This document shows positions 55,805 to 64,000 of a stretch of 64,000 nt of DNA, one piece after another. The stretch lies in contig NZ_JH976440.1 in NCBI RefSeq assembly GCF_000306965.1, positions 23,653 to 87,652 of the forward strand, in the 5' to 3' direction. The first letter of the stretch is position 1. The number at the start of each line of letters is the position of its first letter. A program made the position numbers and the translations under genes. The DNA is from Amphibacillus jilinensis Y1. Its GTDB lineage: Bacteria; Bacillota; Bacilli; Bacillales; Amphibacillaceae. Under the pieces are notes generated by a model. That model did no database searches. It was given only the letters and a program-made list of their open reading frames with translations, and was not told where the DNA came from.

Positions 55805-56593
55805 GTGTTAAATGAAGAAAACCAACATCTCTTTCGCGATGCTCTAAACCATACAAATGTAGGCCTTATTATCACCGATCCAAGCCTACCCGATCACCCA
55901 ATTATTTATGTTAATCAAGGATTTGTCAATATGACTGGTTATCAAGCCGAAGAAATCATCGGTACAAATTGTCGTTTCCTCCAAGGTGACCAAACCGAAC
56001 AAGAAGCGACAAATGCGATCCGTCAGGCCATTGATAAGGAAGAATCAATTACTGTTCAACTATACAATTATACAAAGAATGGTACTGGTTTTTGGAACGA
56101 GTTAACGATTGATCCGATGCGCATTGAAGAAAATGGGGAGACCAAGCTTTATTTTGTCGGTGTTCAAAAAGACGTAACTGAATTAAAAGAAAAGGAACGC
56201 CTATTAAAAGACGCACTTAACGAAATGGAGAAACTGTCCACTCCCATTGTCCCAATCACTAACCACATATCAGTCTTACCGTTAATTGGTTCGATTACAC
56301 AAGCACGGCTAGAACAATTGACAAATGCAATATCTCACTACTTGGCGAGATCAAAAGATGATTATTTAATCCTTGATTTATCAGGCCTTTATGAAGTCGA
56401 TACTTATGTTGCCGCCTCATTACTCAAACTAAATGATTTAACTCAACTTATTGGCACACAACTTGTTTTGACGGGTATCAGACCTGAACTAGCTATTAAA
56501 ACTTTAGATATTGGTGATCACCTCATCCAACTTCGTACATACCTTACTGTTCAAGATGCAATAAAAGCATTATCAAAAGAAACCATAGACTAA
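55805..56593 (+). CDS. LOV-STAS blue-light photoreceptor (YtvA-like)
   Basis: About 262 aa. The N-terminal LOV domain carries GTNCRFLQG, with the photoactive Cys and FMN-contacting residues, and NELTIDP. The C-terminal half is a STAS domain (residues about 145-255, DDYLILDLSGLYEVDTYVAASLLKL). YtvA is a light-sensing input of the stressosome in B. subtilis. An in-frame GTG at 55796 overlaps AAGGAG, so GTG at 55805 is preferred. No stressosome neighbours are present. Confidence 0.9.
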   Translation: MLNEENQHLFRDALNHTNVGLIITDPSLPDHPIIYVNQGFVNMTGYQAEEIIGTNCRFLQGDQTEQEATNAIRQAIDKEESITVQLYNYTKNGTGFWNELTIDPMRIEENGETKLYFVGVQKDVTELKEKERLLKDALNEMEKLSTPIVPITNHISVLPLIGSITQARLEQLTNAISHYLARSKDDYLILDLSGLYEVDTYVAASLLKLNDLTQLIGTQLVLTGIRPELAIKTLDIGDHLIQLRTYLTVQDAIKALSKETID

Positions 56594-56667
56594 TTGTTAT
56601 AAAGAGGAAACTGGAACGAAACAAAAATGATTGTCTAAAACACGAACGGTTCTTTCAAAAAGTCATT

Positions 56668-56854
56668 GCAATGTGAAATAGACTCGCTTTCTGCGGGCAC
56701 GGCCTCGGGCCTACAGGATGTAGGTCAGTTAGACGTTGTCCCAGGATGGGGCGGGGTTAGTCTAACATTCCTCCACTGTGTGAAGAAGTACACTTCACTC
56801 AGTGGATCTTCGGACGCGTGCTATTTCCGCAAGAGTCTCCTCTATTTCAATTGC
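56668..56854. repeat. 187-bp palindrome-ended dispersed element
   Basis: Terminal inverted repeats GCAATGTGAAATAGACTC (left) and GAGTCTCCTCTATTTCAATTGC (right) enclose a GC-rich interior (GCTTTCTGCGGGCACGGCCTCGGGCC) with a hairpin CCACTGTGTGAAG/CTTCACTCAGTGG. This type of element (..CTTTCCGCGGGC.. to GAGTCT..) is common in alkaliphilic and halophilic Bacillaceae. A 71-codon frame through it is not a gene. Confidence 0.7.
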
Positions 56855-56882
56855 TATAGAACGTGTGGTATATACAGATAAT

Positions 56883-56924
56883 TAGCCGAACAAAAATAGT
56901 TGATATACTATTTTTGTTCGGCTA
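56883..56924. terminator. perfect 17-bp inverted repeat, terminator-like
   Basis: TAGCCGAACAAAAATAG and its exact reverse complement are separated by 8 bp. It ends the region after the LOV gene and could insulate the downstream chemoreceptor gene. Confidence 0.65.
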
Positions 56925-57137
56925 TTATATTAAGACATTTATTTATCTCAAACTCTTTTTTTTAAGTTAGAAAAGCATTTCAACTGTGAAAAACGATAAA
57001 AATTCCCAGTTTACCTTTATACAGCCATGGGTATAGTATAGAGGTTGAGAGAGGAGACAAGAAAAATGATGGTTCTCCAACTTTGGAATCACGCATTTTC
57101 TTAATACGCTCTTACATATCAAAAAGGGGGGAATTTA

Positions 57138-58877
57138 ATGGTTAAAAAAATAGACCTATACCATTTAAGTGGCATCTTCGGCATTATAATTTTCGGTAGT
57201 ACAATATTCATTAACTCCGTTGAACAGTCTTTTCTTATCAGTTTAATCGCATTTATGTTAATCCTTATCACTATTTACGGCCATTATCGATTAAAAAATA
57301 TTCACAAACATTTAATTGCTGGTGTAAAAGCTGTTATTTTAAAAGACTATCGTATCATCGATCAAGCCATCCATTCGACAACGGACCTTGAGCTTAAGAT
57401 CACTAAAGCCAATCAAATAAAACGGAATGAAGTGATAGAACTGCTCAAACAGGAGCTAGTTGATCATCCACATTATTTAGGCACTTGGGTTGCCTACCAA
57501 CCAAACGCCTTTGATCAAGATGATATGACATACAAAAATCAGCAACATTATGATGAAACAGGGCGTTTCATTGCCTATGTCGTAAGAACAGAACAAGGCA
57601 TTACCATTGAGCATATCCCACAAATCGATCAAGAAGCATTTTATTACCTTCCCAAACAAGACGGACAGCTCACAGTCATTGATCCGTTTACATTTCCAGT
57701 CAATGGTGAAGACATTTTAATGACAACCATCGCATTACCTTTAAAAAGAGCAGGTGAAGTGATTGGAGTCATTGGTATTGATATTCAACTAAGATCTGCT
57801 AAAGATTTAAAACGAAACCTAATTGATTTCAACCGTGAAGAAGGTTTTGATATGGATCACCTTTTATCAAGCTTAGCGAAAAAGGGGAAGGTGGGGAAAG
57901 AATCCTATGCACTCGTCGCAGCGATCAAGCAAGATTACGACGAAATGATCGATCTCTTTCAGTCAACGGTTAATCAAATCGCTGCGAGTACCGAAAGTTT
58001 TAAACAGGTAACTGTACGCGCAAATGAAGCTTCAGATGAAGTGACAAGAGCCTTTGAGGAAATCGCCCGAGGTGCTACCGATCAAGCCAATGACACAGAG
58101 AACGGGGCACTACAAATGGAACATCTAGGCTCAATTATGGAAGAAGAACAGCAAGAAGTAACTGACCTAACAACTGACATTAGCGACATAGAGCAATCAA
58201 CCGTTGAAAGTACAACAACATTCAATACGCTCGCTGAACAAAATAAACAAACTGTTACAGCGATGCAAGAGTTAACTGAAAACCTTGAGGAAACCGCCTC
58301 AAGTACGGAGAAAATCAAGCATGCGAGTGAGGAAATAAATAATATATCTGAACAAACCAATTTACTTGCTTTGAATGCATCAATCGAAGCGGCTCGTGCT
58401 GGTGAGGCTGGCAAAGGTTTCTCTGTTGTTGCTGAAGAAATTAGAAAGTTAGCTGAGAATGCCAAAGTTTTCTCTGAACAGATCAATATAGATATTCGAG
58501 AACTTGACAACCGTTCAGCAGACACACATCATTCAATGCAAGATTTAACCACAATCATTGAAACGCAATCCGCTCAGATTAAAAATACGAATGATAGGTT
58601 CAAGACCATATCGAATACCATTGCTGGAATAACTGAACGCATCAAAAAAATTAATAGCTCAGGTCAGCAAATGACTAATAAAAAGGAAGAGCTCTTAGCC
58701 ATGATTCAAAACCTCGCTGCGATAGCTGAGGAAAATGCCGCGAGTGCTGAAGAAGTCTCTGCCTCTATGGATAGTTTAACAGAAACCATTGATCAAAGTG
58801 CCTCAGGAAGTAAGCAGCTTGAAGTAATGGTTAGTGACTTAACCAAAACCGTACAGCGCATTAAAGAAAACAACTAA
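57138..58877 (+). CDS. methyl-accepting chemotaxis protein with a Cache-like domain after both helices
   Basis: 579 aa. Two adjacent N-terminal membrane helices (about 10-50) with almost no external loop are followed by a Cache/PDC-like sensor ([16 protein letters not shown].., [15 protein letters not shown]) and then the MCP signalling domain with the tip [37 protein letters not shown]. The sensor would lie in the cytoplasm. AAAAGGGGGG precedes the ATG. It signals to CheA/CheW; the ligand is unknown. Confidence 0.88.
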   Translation: MVKKIDLYHLSGIFGIIIFGSTIFINSVEQSFLISLIAFMLILITIYGHYRLKNIHKHLIAGVKAVILKDYRIIDQAIHSTTDLELKITKANQIKRNEVIELLKQELVDHPHYLGTWVAYQPNAFDQDDMTYKNQQHYDETGRFIAYVVRTEQGITIEHIPQIDQEAFYYLPKQDGQLTVIDPFTFPVNGEDILMTTIALPLKRAGEVIGVIGIDIQLRSAKDLKRNLIDFNREEGFDMDHLLSSLAKKGKVGKESYALVAAIKQDYDEMIDLFQSTVNQIAASTESFKQVTVRANEASDEVTRAFEEIARGATDQANDTENGALQMEHLGSIMEEEQQEVTDLTTDISDIEQSTVESTTTFNTLAEQNKQTVTAMQELTENLEETASSTEKIKHASEEINNISEQTNLLALNASIEAARAGEAGKGFSVVAEEIRKLAENAKVFSEQINIDIRELDNRSADTHHSMQDLTTIIETQSAQIKNTNDRFKTISNTIAGITERIKKINSSGQQMTNKKEELLAMIQNLAAIAEENAASAEEVSASMDSLTETIDQSASGSKQLEVMVSDLTKTVQRIKENN

Positions 58878-58941
58878 TCGGAACAGAGCAATATCTTTCC
58901 AAAACGAAAGAGGCTGGGACAAAACCCACTAAAAGAAAAAA

Positions 58942-58980
58942 ACGGATTCTGAAGAAATCTCCTTCAGATCCGTTTTTTTT
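58942..58980 (+). terminator. inward-facing terminator at the left end of the IS
   Basis: ACGGATTCTGAAG pairs with CTTCAGATCCGT, followed by T8. It lies between the left inverted repeat and the transposase start, so it would block transcription entering from outside. Confidence 0.8.
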
Positions 58981-59058
58981 GATGTTTTAGACAGGAAAAT
59001 AGGGAAACCTTCTGTTAGAATTAAAGTCACCACAACCTAATCCAAAGGAGGTCTCCCT

Positions 59059-60744
59059 ATGTTTAAAGATTATAACATAAATCAGGTTGTTTTACCGCTC
59101 GATATGGAGATGAAATTGCAGGAAAATGATATTGCTTACGCTGTGAATGAGCTCACGGAGTCGATTCCTGAAGAAGCCTTCGCAGGCTTTTTGCGTGCAA
59201 CAGGCTGCCCAGCGTACCATCCACGCATGATGTTGAAGATTATTCTGTGTGCCTATACCCAGTCTGTGTTCTCCGGAAGAAAGATAGAAGGGCTACTGAA
59301 GGACAGTGTGCGTATGATGTGGCTGGCCCAGGGTTATGAGCCAAGCTATCGTACGATCAATCGTTTCCGGGTTCATCCTGAGGTGAATGAACTGTTGCGT
59401 CAGTGCTTTGTACAGTTCCGCTGTAAACTGGTTGAGGAGAAACAAATTGAGGAAGAAGCCATTTTTATAGACGGAACAAAACTTGAGGCGAACGCGAACA
59501 AGTACACATTCGTCTGGAAAAAGTCGGTCGAAGGATACAGTGCCAGTTTGGTGGAACGGTCGAATCGTATGTACGAAGAGCTTCTGGAAAAAGAGATTAT
59601 CCCAGAGCTAGAAAGGGAAAGTTGGGACGCACTTTCTGAACAAGAGCTATCCAGCATTATTGAAAACCTGGATGAAACAGTCCAGGCATATGATGAGAAA
59701 ATTGAAGCAAGTGAGGATGCTGCTGTACGAAAAGAGTTACGCTCGGAGCGCAAGGAACCAAAGCAGTATCGCAAACAGTTCCAAAATTTTTTACAACGCA
59801 AAGAGAAATACCGTGTGGATATGGAGATTTTTGACGGCCGAAACAGCTATTCTAAGACGGACCATGACGCCACCTTTATGCGCATGAAAGACGACCATAT
59901 GAAAAATGGACAGCTTAAGGCCGGCTACAATGTGCAACTGGCAACCGAAGGCCAGTATGCGCTTGCTTATGATATTTTTCCAAATCCGACGGATACACGC
60001 ACCTTCATTCCTTTCCTGGATACAATCGAAAAAGACTTTTTCGATCTTCCCGAATATATTGTAGCGGATGCCGGCTATGGCAGTGAACAGAATTACATGG
60101 ATGTCGTGAATAATAGAGATCGCTCCCCTTTGATCACCTACAACCAATATCGGAAAGAGAAGAAAAAGAAGGTTAAGAATAACCCTTTGAATACAGCCAA
60201 TTGGGCATATGATGAGGAAACAGATACATTTACTTGTCCGAACGATCGCACGCTCTCGTTCTGTCATCCTTCAACAAGAAAAGATAGATATGGATTCATA
60301 CGTCATTTCAAAACCTATGAATGTGAAGATTGTTCTGGCTGCCCACTGCGTGACCGGTGTACAAAAGCGAAAGAAGGAAATAACCGGAGACTGTATATTA
60401 ATGAAACATGGGAGAACCAAAAAGCCTATATTCGAGAAAAGCTTTCAGAAGAGAAAACGGGTGAAATCTACGGCAAGCGAAAGATTGATGTAGAGCCAGT
60501 CTTCGGATTCTTGAAGGCTAATTTGGCGTTCACCCGATTCTCCGTAAGAGGAAACGAAAAGGTGAAAAATGAAATGGGCTTCGCGTTCATGGCAGTGAAT
60601 TTGAGGAAATACACTGCCTCGGACAACAGCCAATCCCCAAACAATTCAAAAGGCAAGGACAAAAAAGCATTTGATCACCAAGAATCGGTGATCAAATGCT
60701 TTTTCTTTCATTTTAGGCTAGTTATGTCCCAGCCTCTTGTTTAA
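59059..60744 (+). CDS. IS1182-family transposase
   Basis: 561 aa. N-terminal DUF772-type region ([47 protein letters not shown]), a DDE catalytic core with [27 protein letters not shown] and [10 protein letters not shown], and a zinc-like CxxC region ([13 protein letters not shown]). AAAGGAGG precedes the ATG. The frame runs through the right inverted repeat and uses a TAA at 60742-60744 outside the element, so the last 30 residues are probably not native. Likely functional catalytically. Confidence 0.92.
   Translation: MFKDYNINQVVLPLDMEMKLQENDIAYAVNELTESIPEEAFAGFLRATGCPAYHPRMMLKIILCAYTQSVFSGRKIEGLLKDSVRMMWLAQGYEPSYRTINRFRVHPEVNELLRQCFVQFRCKLVEEKQIEEEAIFIDGTKLEANANKYTFVWKKSVEGYSASLVERSNRMYEELLEKEIIPELERESWDALSEQELSSIIENLDETVQAYDEKIEASEDAAVRKELRSERKEPKQYRKQFQNFLQRKEKYRVDMEIFDGRNSYSKTDHDATFMRMKDDHMKNGQLKAGYNVQLATEGQYALAYDIFPNPTDTRTFIPFLDTIEKDFFDLPEYIVADAGYGSEQNYMDVVNNRDRSPLITYNQYRKEKKKKVKNNPLNTANWAYDEETDTFTCPNDRTLSFCHPSTRKDRYGFIRHFKTYECEDCSGCPLRDRCTKAKEGNNRRLYINETWENQKAYIREKLSEEKTGEIYGKRKIDVEPVFGFLKANLAFTRFSVRGNEKVKNEMGFAFMAVNLRKYTASDNSQSPNNSKGKDKKAFDHQESVIKCFFFHFRLVMSQPLV
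60661..60704. terminator. terminator at the right end of the IS
   Basis: GCATTTGATCACC pairs exactly with GGTGATCAAATGC and is flanked by A6 and T5, so it can work in both directions. It lies within the extended transposase frame. Confidence 0.8.
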
Positions 60745-62801
60745 TCATGCTTAAATTTTATAACACTCTCTTGCAAATCCTGAGCAAGCTCTGCTAAAGA
60801 CTCGCTTGATTCAGCAATTTCATTCATTGAATTCGTTTGTTCAGTAACAGATGCTGACGCTTCTTGTGTACTTGCAGCATTCTGTTCAGACACAGCCGAT
60901 AAACTATGAAGCACCTCAAAGATGTGTTCACTTGTTGTTTGCATCAACTTTCCGGACTCGGTAAGATTTTCTACAGCTACATTCATGTCTTCTAACTTAG
61001 CCGCAATACCGTCAAATTGGTCATTAGTGGCACGAACAATCGCTACTTGATCATTCATATTTGTATCAACCTGTTCAATCGCATCCACAGCTTGGGCACT
61101 TTTCGCTGCTAACTCCTGAATAACTGCAACAATTTCACCGGTAAATTGATTCGATTGCTCCGCTAGCTTACGAACTTCATCAGCCACCACTGCAAATCCT
61201 TGTCCAGCCTCTCCAGCACGAGCCGCTTCAATTGCCGCATTTAAGGCGAGTAAGTTCGTCTGTTCTGCAATATCTCTAATTTTCTCACTTGATTGTGAAA
61301 TCTTCTCTACACTTTCATTTGTTAAATGAATAATATCCTTAACTTCTTTAGCTGATGTAACCGACTGTTGAGATTTTTCGCTTAACTCTTTCATTTTTAC
61401 TAAACCTTGATCTTTACGTTCGGCTACAGCTTGGTTGGATTGATTCATTTTCTCAACTAACAATTGATCATCTTTCATTTTGGCATGCAAATCTTGCATA
61501 TATTCAACGCCATTTTCAGTATCTTTTGCTTGTTCTGTCGCTCCACTTGAAATTTCCTCAATCACCTTTGATACTTCAACAGCAGCAGAAGCCGCTTGTT
61601 CACTAGTTGCCATTAATTCCTCAGAAGAGGCAGACACTTGTTCAGCTAATCGAGCATTTGTCGCAATCAGATCAGTTAAATTTTGTCGCATCGCTTCATT
61701 CGATCGACCAATATCACCAAGCTCATCATTTCTGTTTAATACTTTTGCAAATCGTTTATCACTTTCATCTTTTCGAAGGTCATAATTAGCAATTCGATTT
61801 AATGAGTGTGTTACCGTTTGGATCGGATTCGTAATGCTTCGACTAATCAGATAAGTAACCACAACAGCTAATGCTGTAAATAGAACAGATCCCAAAATTA
61901 TAAATCTATTTAATTGATTTAATCCTGCAAATATTTCATCTTGATCAACTTCAATCATAAAGATCCAGTCACTTGCTGCTACGGGTGCATAACCAACATA
62001 AATAGCGTCTCCCGCAAAAGTGTGTTCACCAACACCGACCTCACGATTAACCATCTCTGTCTCAAATAATGCTAACAGCTCATCTAAACTTGTATCTTCA
62101 TCTTCTCTTGACTCTTCTAATTCAGTACCTTCAGACTCCTCATCGATACTAAAAATGTTCATTTGCATTTCAATCAACATCGTTTCAGAGTGCGCTTGAA
62201 AGTTACCATCACTATCAATAATAGCCGAACGCCCCGTCTCACCATAAGTGATCTCGTTAACGGTTTCACTGAAAGATAGTGCATTAATTAAACCATATAA
62301 AAAACCTGTTTGCGCGTTGCCATCGAAAACGGGCACTGCGATAACCATATAGGGCTGTTCAAAGTTATCTTCTACTATCACATCAGATATAGTGGATTCT
62401 CCATTTAAAACGGTCGTTAAGAAATCTTCTCCTGAAAAGTCTTGTTCCGTTTCTTGTTGATTAAACAGATGACCTACACCATCCATATCAGCATAACCAA
62501 ATCCCATATAACCAGTAGCATCTTGTTCATTATTGAAAAAGCTTACTAATTCCGACCTATTATCTGCTTCTAGAATATCTGCTCGTGCCAATGTTTCCAT
62601 ATAAATTAACTCTTTATTTCTTGTAGCACTAATATGTTTGGCTGCTTCATCAGCTAAATTATATAAAGATTCTTCAGCTAGTTCTCTAATAGCTGTTCTA
62701 CTCCCCCACATCGACAATACACTTAATGATAAAGCTACTCCTACTACTAAAAGTGTAAATAGTAAGATCATTTTCGCTTTTAAAGTCTTAATTTTTTTCA
62801 T
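60741..62801 (-). CDS. methyl-accepting chemotaxis protein (dCache-HAMP-MCP)
   Basis: 686 aa. Membrane helix 1 (about 10-30), an external dCache domain (about 35-290) with [13 protein letters not shown] near its end, helix 2 (about 300-320), HAMP, and an MCP signalling domain with the conserved tip [36 protein letters not shown]. An acidic insert ([20 protein letters not shown]) sits inside the sensor. GGGGACGAC lies before the ATG. The stop codon lies 5 nt from the IS right end, so the gene is just intact. Confidence 0.92.
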   Translation of the reverse strand: MKKIKTLKAKMILLFTLLVVGVALSLSVLSMWGSRTAIRELAEESLYNLADEAAKHISATRNKELIYMETLARADILEADNRSELVSFFNNEQDATGYMGFGYADMDGVGHLFNQQETEQDFSGEDFLTTVLNGESTISDVIVEDNFEQPYMVIAVPVFDGNAQTGFLYGLINALSFSETVNEITYGETGRSAIIDSDGNFQAHSETMLIEMQMNIFSIDEESEGTELEESREDEDTSLDELLALFETEMVNREVGVGEHTFAGDAIYVGYAPVAASDWIFMIEVDQDEIFAGLNQLNRFIILGSVLFTALAVVVTYLISRSITNPIQTVTHSLNRIANYDLRKDESDKRFAKVLNRNDELGDIGRSNEAMRQNLTDLIATNARLAEQVSASSEELMATSEQAASAAVEVSKVIEEISSGATEQAKDTENGVEYMQDLHAKMKDDQLLVEKMNQSNQAVAERKDQGLVKMKELSEKSQQSVTSAKEVKDIIHLTNESVEKISQSSEKIRDIAEQTNLLALNAAIEAARAGEAGQGFAVVADEVRKLAEQSNQFTGEIVAVIQELAAKSAQAVDAIEQVDTNMNDQVAIVRATNDQFDGIAAKLEDMNVAVENLTESGKLMQTTSEHIFEVLHSLSAVSEQNAASTQEASASVTEQTNSMNEIAESSESLAELAQDLQESVIKFKHD

Positions 62802-63204
62802 TATAGTCGTCCCCTTTCAACTCAAAGCTAGTTCATTATACTCATCAATTAACTAAAATTAGGTATACTTAATGAATACACAACTATCATTCATTACTTA
62901 TGTCCTTTTTAAATTAAATAAATATATAGTAATTGAATTTTCCAATGTCATACACTAGTGCCTTTCAGAGACGTCTCTATTCTATTATCGACAAAATTCG
63001 GCATCATTTTAGTGGCTTATCATACTTTAGCCGCAATACTTATCTATTTTAACAGGACGCAAAAAAACATCTGTCTTACTAACAGATGTGATGGGTTATT
63101 TATGAAATTTCAATTCTTTTCTTTTTTAAAAAATTCAAACGGTTTGTATTTACCCACCCGTTTAACAGCAATCGGATAAATAACGGTAACATATCGAATG
63201 TATA

Positions 63205-63306
63205 GAGCTAATTTATTTAGGTGGGCGTTAACGGACGTTAATTCTCCTGATGCATTCACACCCCTATCAGTGGGGGAAGTACGAAAATACCCGCTGATTG
63301 AAGGTT
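63205..63306. repeat. dispersed two-hairpin repeat, copy 4 (inverted)
   Basis: On the minus strand hairpin 1 pairs CAATCAGCGGG with CCCCACTGATA (63306-63262), then AACGCCCACCTAAATAAATTAGCTCTATA follows, equal to the left arm of hairpin 2. The right arm is lost. Order and spacing match copies 2 and 3. The gap 62802-63204 shows no gene. Confidence 0.65.
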
Positions 63307-63314
63307 CGCTTTCA

Positions 63315-63635
63315 TTAATTTTTGCCTTTATGATAAGATTCGACTTCATACATCTTCACTTCAACATTCAATATATAACTCGGACGCTCTTTCCCTTTAT
63401 TGTTGCGATGGCCTTGAAGGTGAACATCACTCTTCTCCCAGTTTTTCCAGTCTTTTTTTGATTGCCATCTAATCATCATCACCACTTCTTCATGGTCTTT
63501 AAGACGTTTATTCACCATAACCGAGCGATCGATTAAACCGGCAAACTGATCTACTGGGCTTTCTTCAGAAAAGTTCTCAACAACTTGATCGCTATAACCT
63601 TTTTCTACTTCAAATTTCCTTAATTGAACAAGCAT
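63315..63635 (-). CDS. antibiotic-biosynthesis-monooxygenase-fold protein, heme monooxygenase-like (HmoA/IsdG type)
   Basis: 106 aa from the ATG at 63635, which is 8 nt after AGGAGG; longer in-frame starts are too close or lack a site. The sequence LRKFEVEKGYSDQVVENFS.., VMVNKRLKDHEEVVMMIRWQSKKDWKNWEKSD.. has the ferredoxin-like fold pattern and WxSKxDWxxWxxS motif of HmoA/IsdG-like heme-degrading enzymes. A perfect Fur box lies 47 bp upstream, which supports a role in releasing iron from heme. Confidence 0.83.
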   Translation of the reverse strand: MLVQLRKFEVEKGYSDQVVENFSEESPVDQFAGLIDRSVMVNKRLKDHEEVVMMIRWQSKKDWKNWEKSDVHLQGHRNNKGKERPSYILNVEVKMYEVESYHKGKN

Positions 63636-63681
63636 AATCATATCCTCCTTACTAAATAACAAACTTAACACCAATAATAAA

Positions 63682-63696
63682 TGATAATGATTATCA
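63682..63696 (-). promoter_or_regulatory. Fur box upstream of the heme monooxygenase-like gene
   Basis: TGATAATGATTATCA is identical to the site at 10762-10776 and to the 7-1-7 Fur consensus; the match extends into a following TTGTCA. Iron-dependent repression is expected. From here to the window end no gene is convincing; GGGCGCTTTCCTTGCCGC at the very end may be the start of another dispersed repeat. Confidence 0.85.
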
Positions 63697-64000
63697 TTGT
63701 CAATAACTATGATAAAACACACATCGATCACTTTCGTGAGTTAACCCAATTGTTTTTACATTAAAAAAAACCTGATCCTTTTTCTTAAGGAACGAGGTGG
63801 ACGTGTCGGGAACAAGGAAATGCGATCATTTTACATACTTCATGATTAAAATGTTCCCTTCATCGTTCCACACTTCTTTATTCACATGTTAAAAGCTAAA
63901 AAAGCTAACTTTAAATAATAGAGTCATTCAAGGTTAGCTATTTAACAATGTTATTTCATTTTTAAAGTTAAAGCGGGCGCTTTCCTTGCCGCTATTCTCG

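Larger units (their letters stand above)
58910..60736 (+). mobile_element. IS1182-family insertion sequence
   Basis: Terminal inverted repeats GAGGCTGGGACA (58910-58921) and TGTCCCAGCCTC (60725-60736) bound one transposase gene. Internal terminators lie just inside both ends. The insertion touches the last codons of the downstream chemoreceptor gene on the minus strand. No clear target duplication was found by eye. Confidence 0.85.

Noticed and set aside
56666-56881. 71-codon frame in the MITE-like element
   Set aside because: It spans the palindromic repeat and lacks a ribosome binding site.

Overview
The window looks like a low-GC Gram-positive chromosome of the family Bacillaceae, possibly a halophilic or alkaliphilic genus. 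The support is a B. subtilis-type Fur box, a guanine riboswitch on guaA, a LOV-STAS photoreceptor, strong AGGAGG ribosome binding sites and dispersed palindromic repeats. No species can be named from the sequence alone.

Region 1 (1-18.2 kb) is chromosomal accessory DNA. An Rrf2 regulator, a thioredoxin-reductase-like flavoprotein and a methyltransferase form a redox operon with a clear palindromic operator. A complete circular bacteriocin cluster follows (4.0-9.2 kb): a 67-aa precursor, membrane biosynthesis proteins, a SpoIIM/DUF95 protein, two ABC ATPases, a permease and an overlooked 34-aa peptide. Next come a LuxR-type regulator, a Fur-box operon (lipoprotein stub, methyltransferase, saccharopine-dehydrogenase-like protein), and a patch of decayed genes (M56 peptidase, subtilase, a frameshifted membrane gene, an integrase scrap). 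A divergent LysR/flavin reductase pair ends the region.

Region 2 (18.5-47.6 kb) is a mosaic of genomic islands stacked at the 3' end of guaA. The guaA tail (EWE-stop) recurs at 18.85, 22.10 and 25.74 kb inside long direct repeats, besides the real guaA end at 47.57 kb. The cargo is mainly defence-like: a caspase-fold protein with a partner, two different Gabija-like OLD nuclease plus UvrD helicase pairs, a TIR protein, a decayed cytosine-5 DNA methyltransferase, and an unknown two-gene unit whose larger protein carries a HEPN-like R-x4-H motif. In the middle, two Tn916-like mobilisation modules (orf23-orf22-tcpA-oriT-mobT-tcpD) face each other as a large inverted repeat around a serine hydrolase gene and a DUF6037-like gene. 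A third, isolated oriT-like sequence lies at 18.6 kb. No intact integrase was found.

Region 3 (47.6-64 kb) is more core-like: guaA with a guanine riboswitch and a 41-bp tandem repeat array in its leader, a MoxR/DUF58/transglutaminase operon, a decayed ktrB, a LOV-STAS photoreceptor, two chemoreceptors separated by an IS1182-family element, and a Fur-box-controlled heme monooxygenase-like gene. A two-hairpin dispersed repeat occurs four times across regions 1 and 3.
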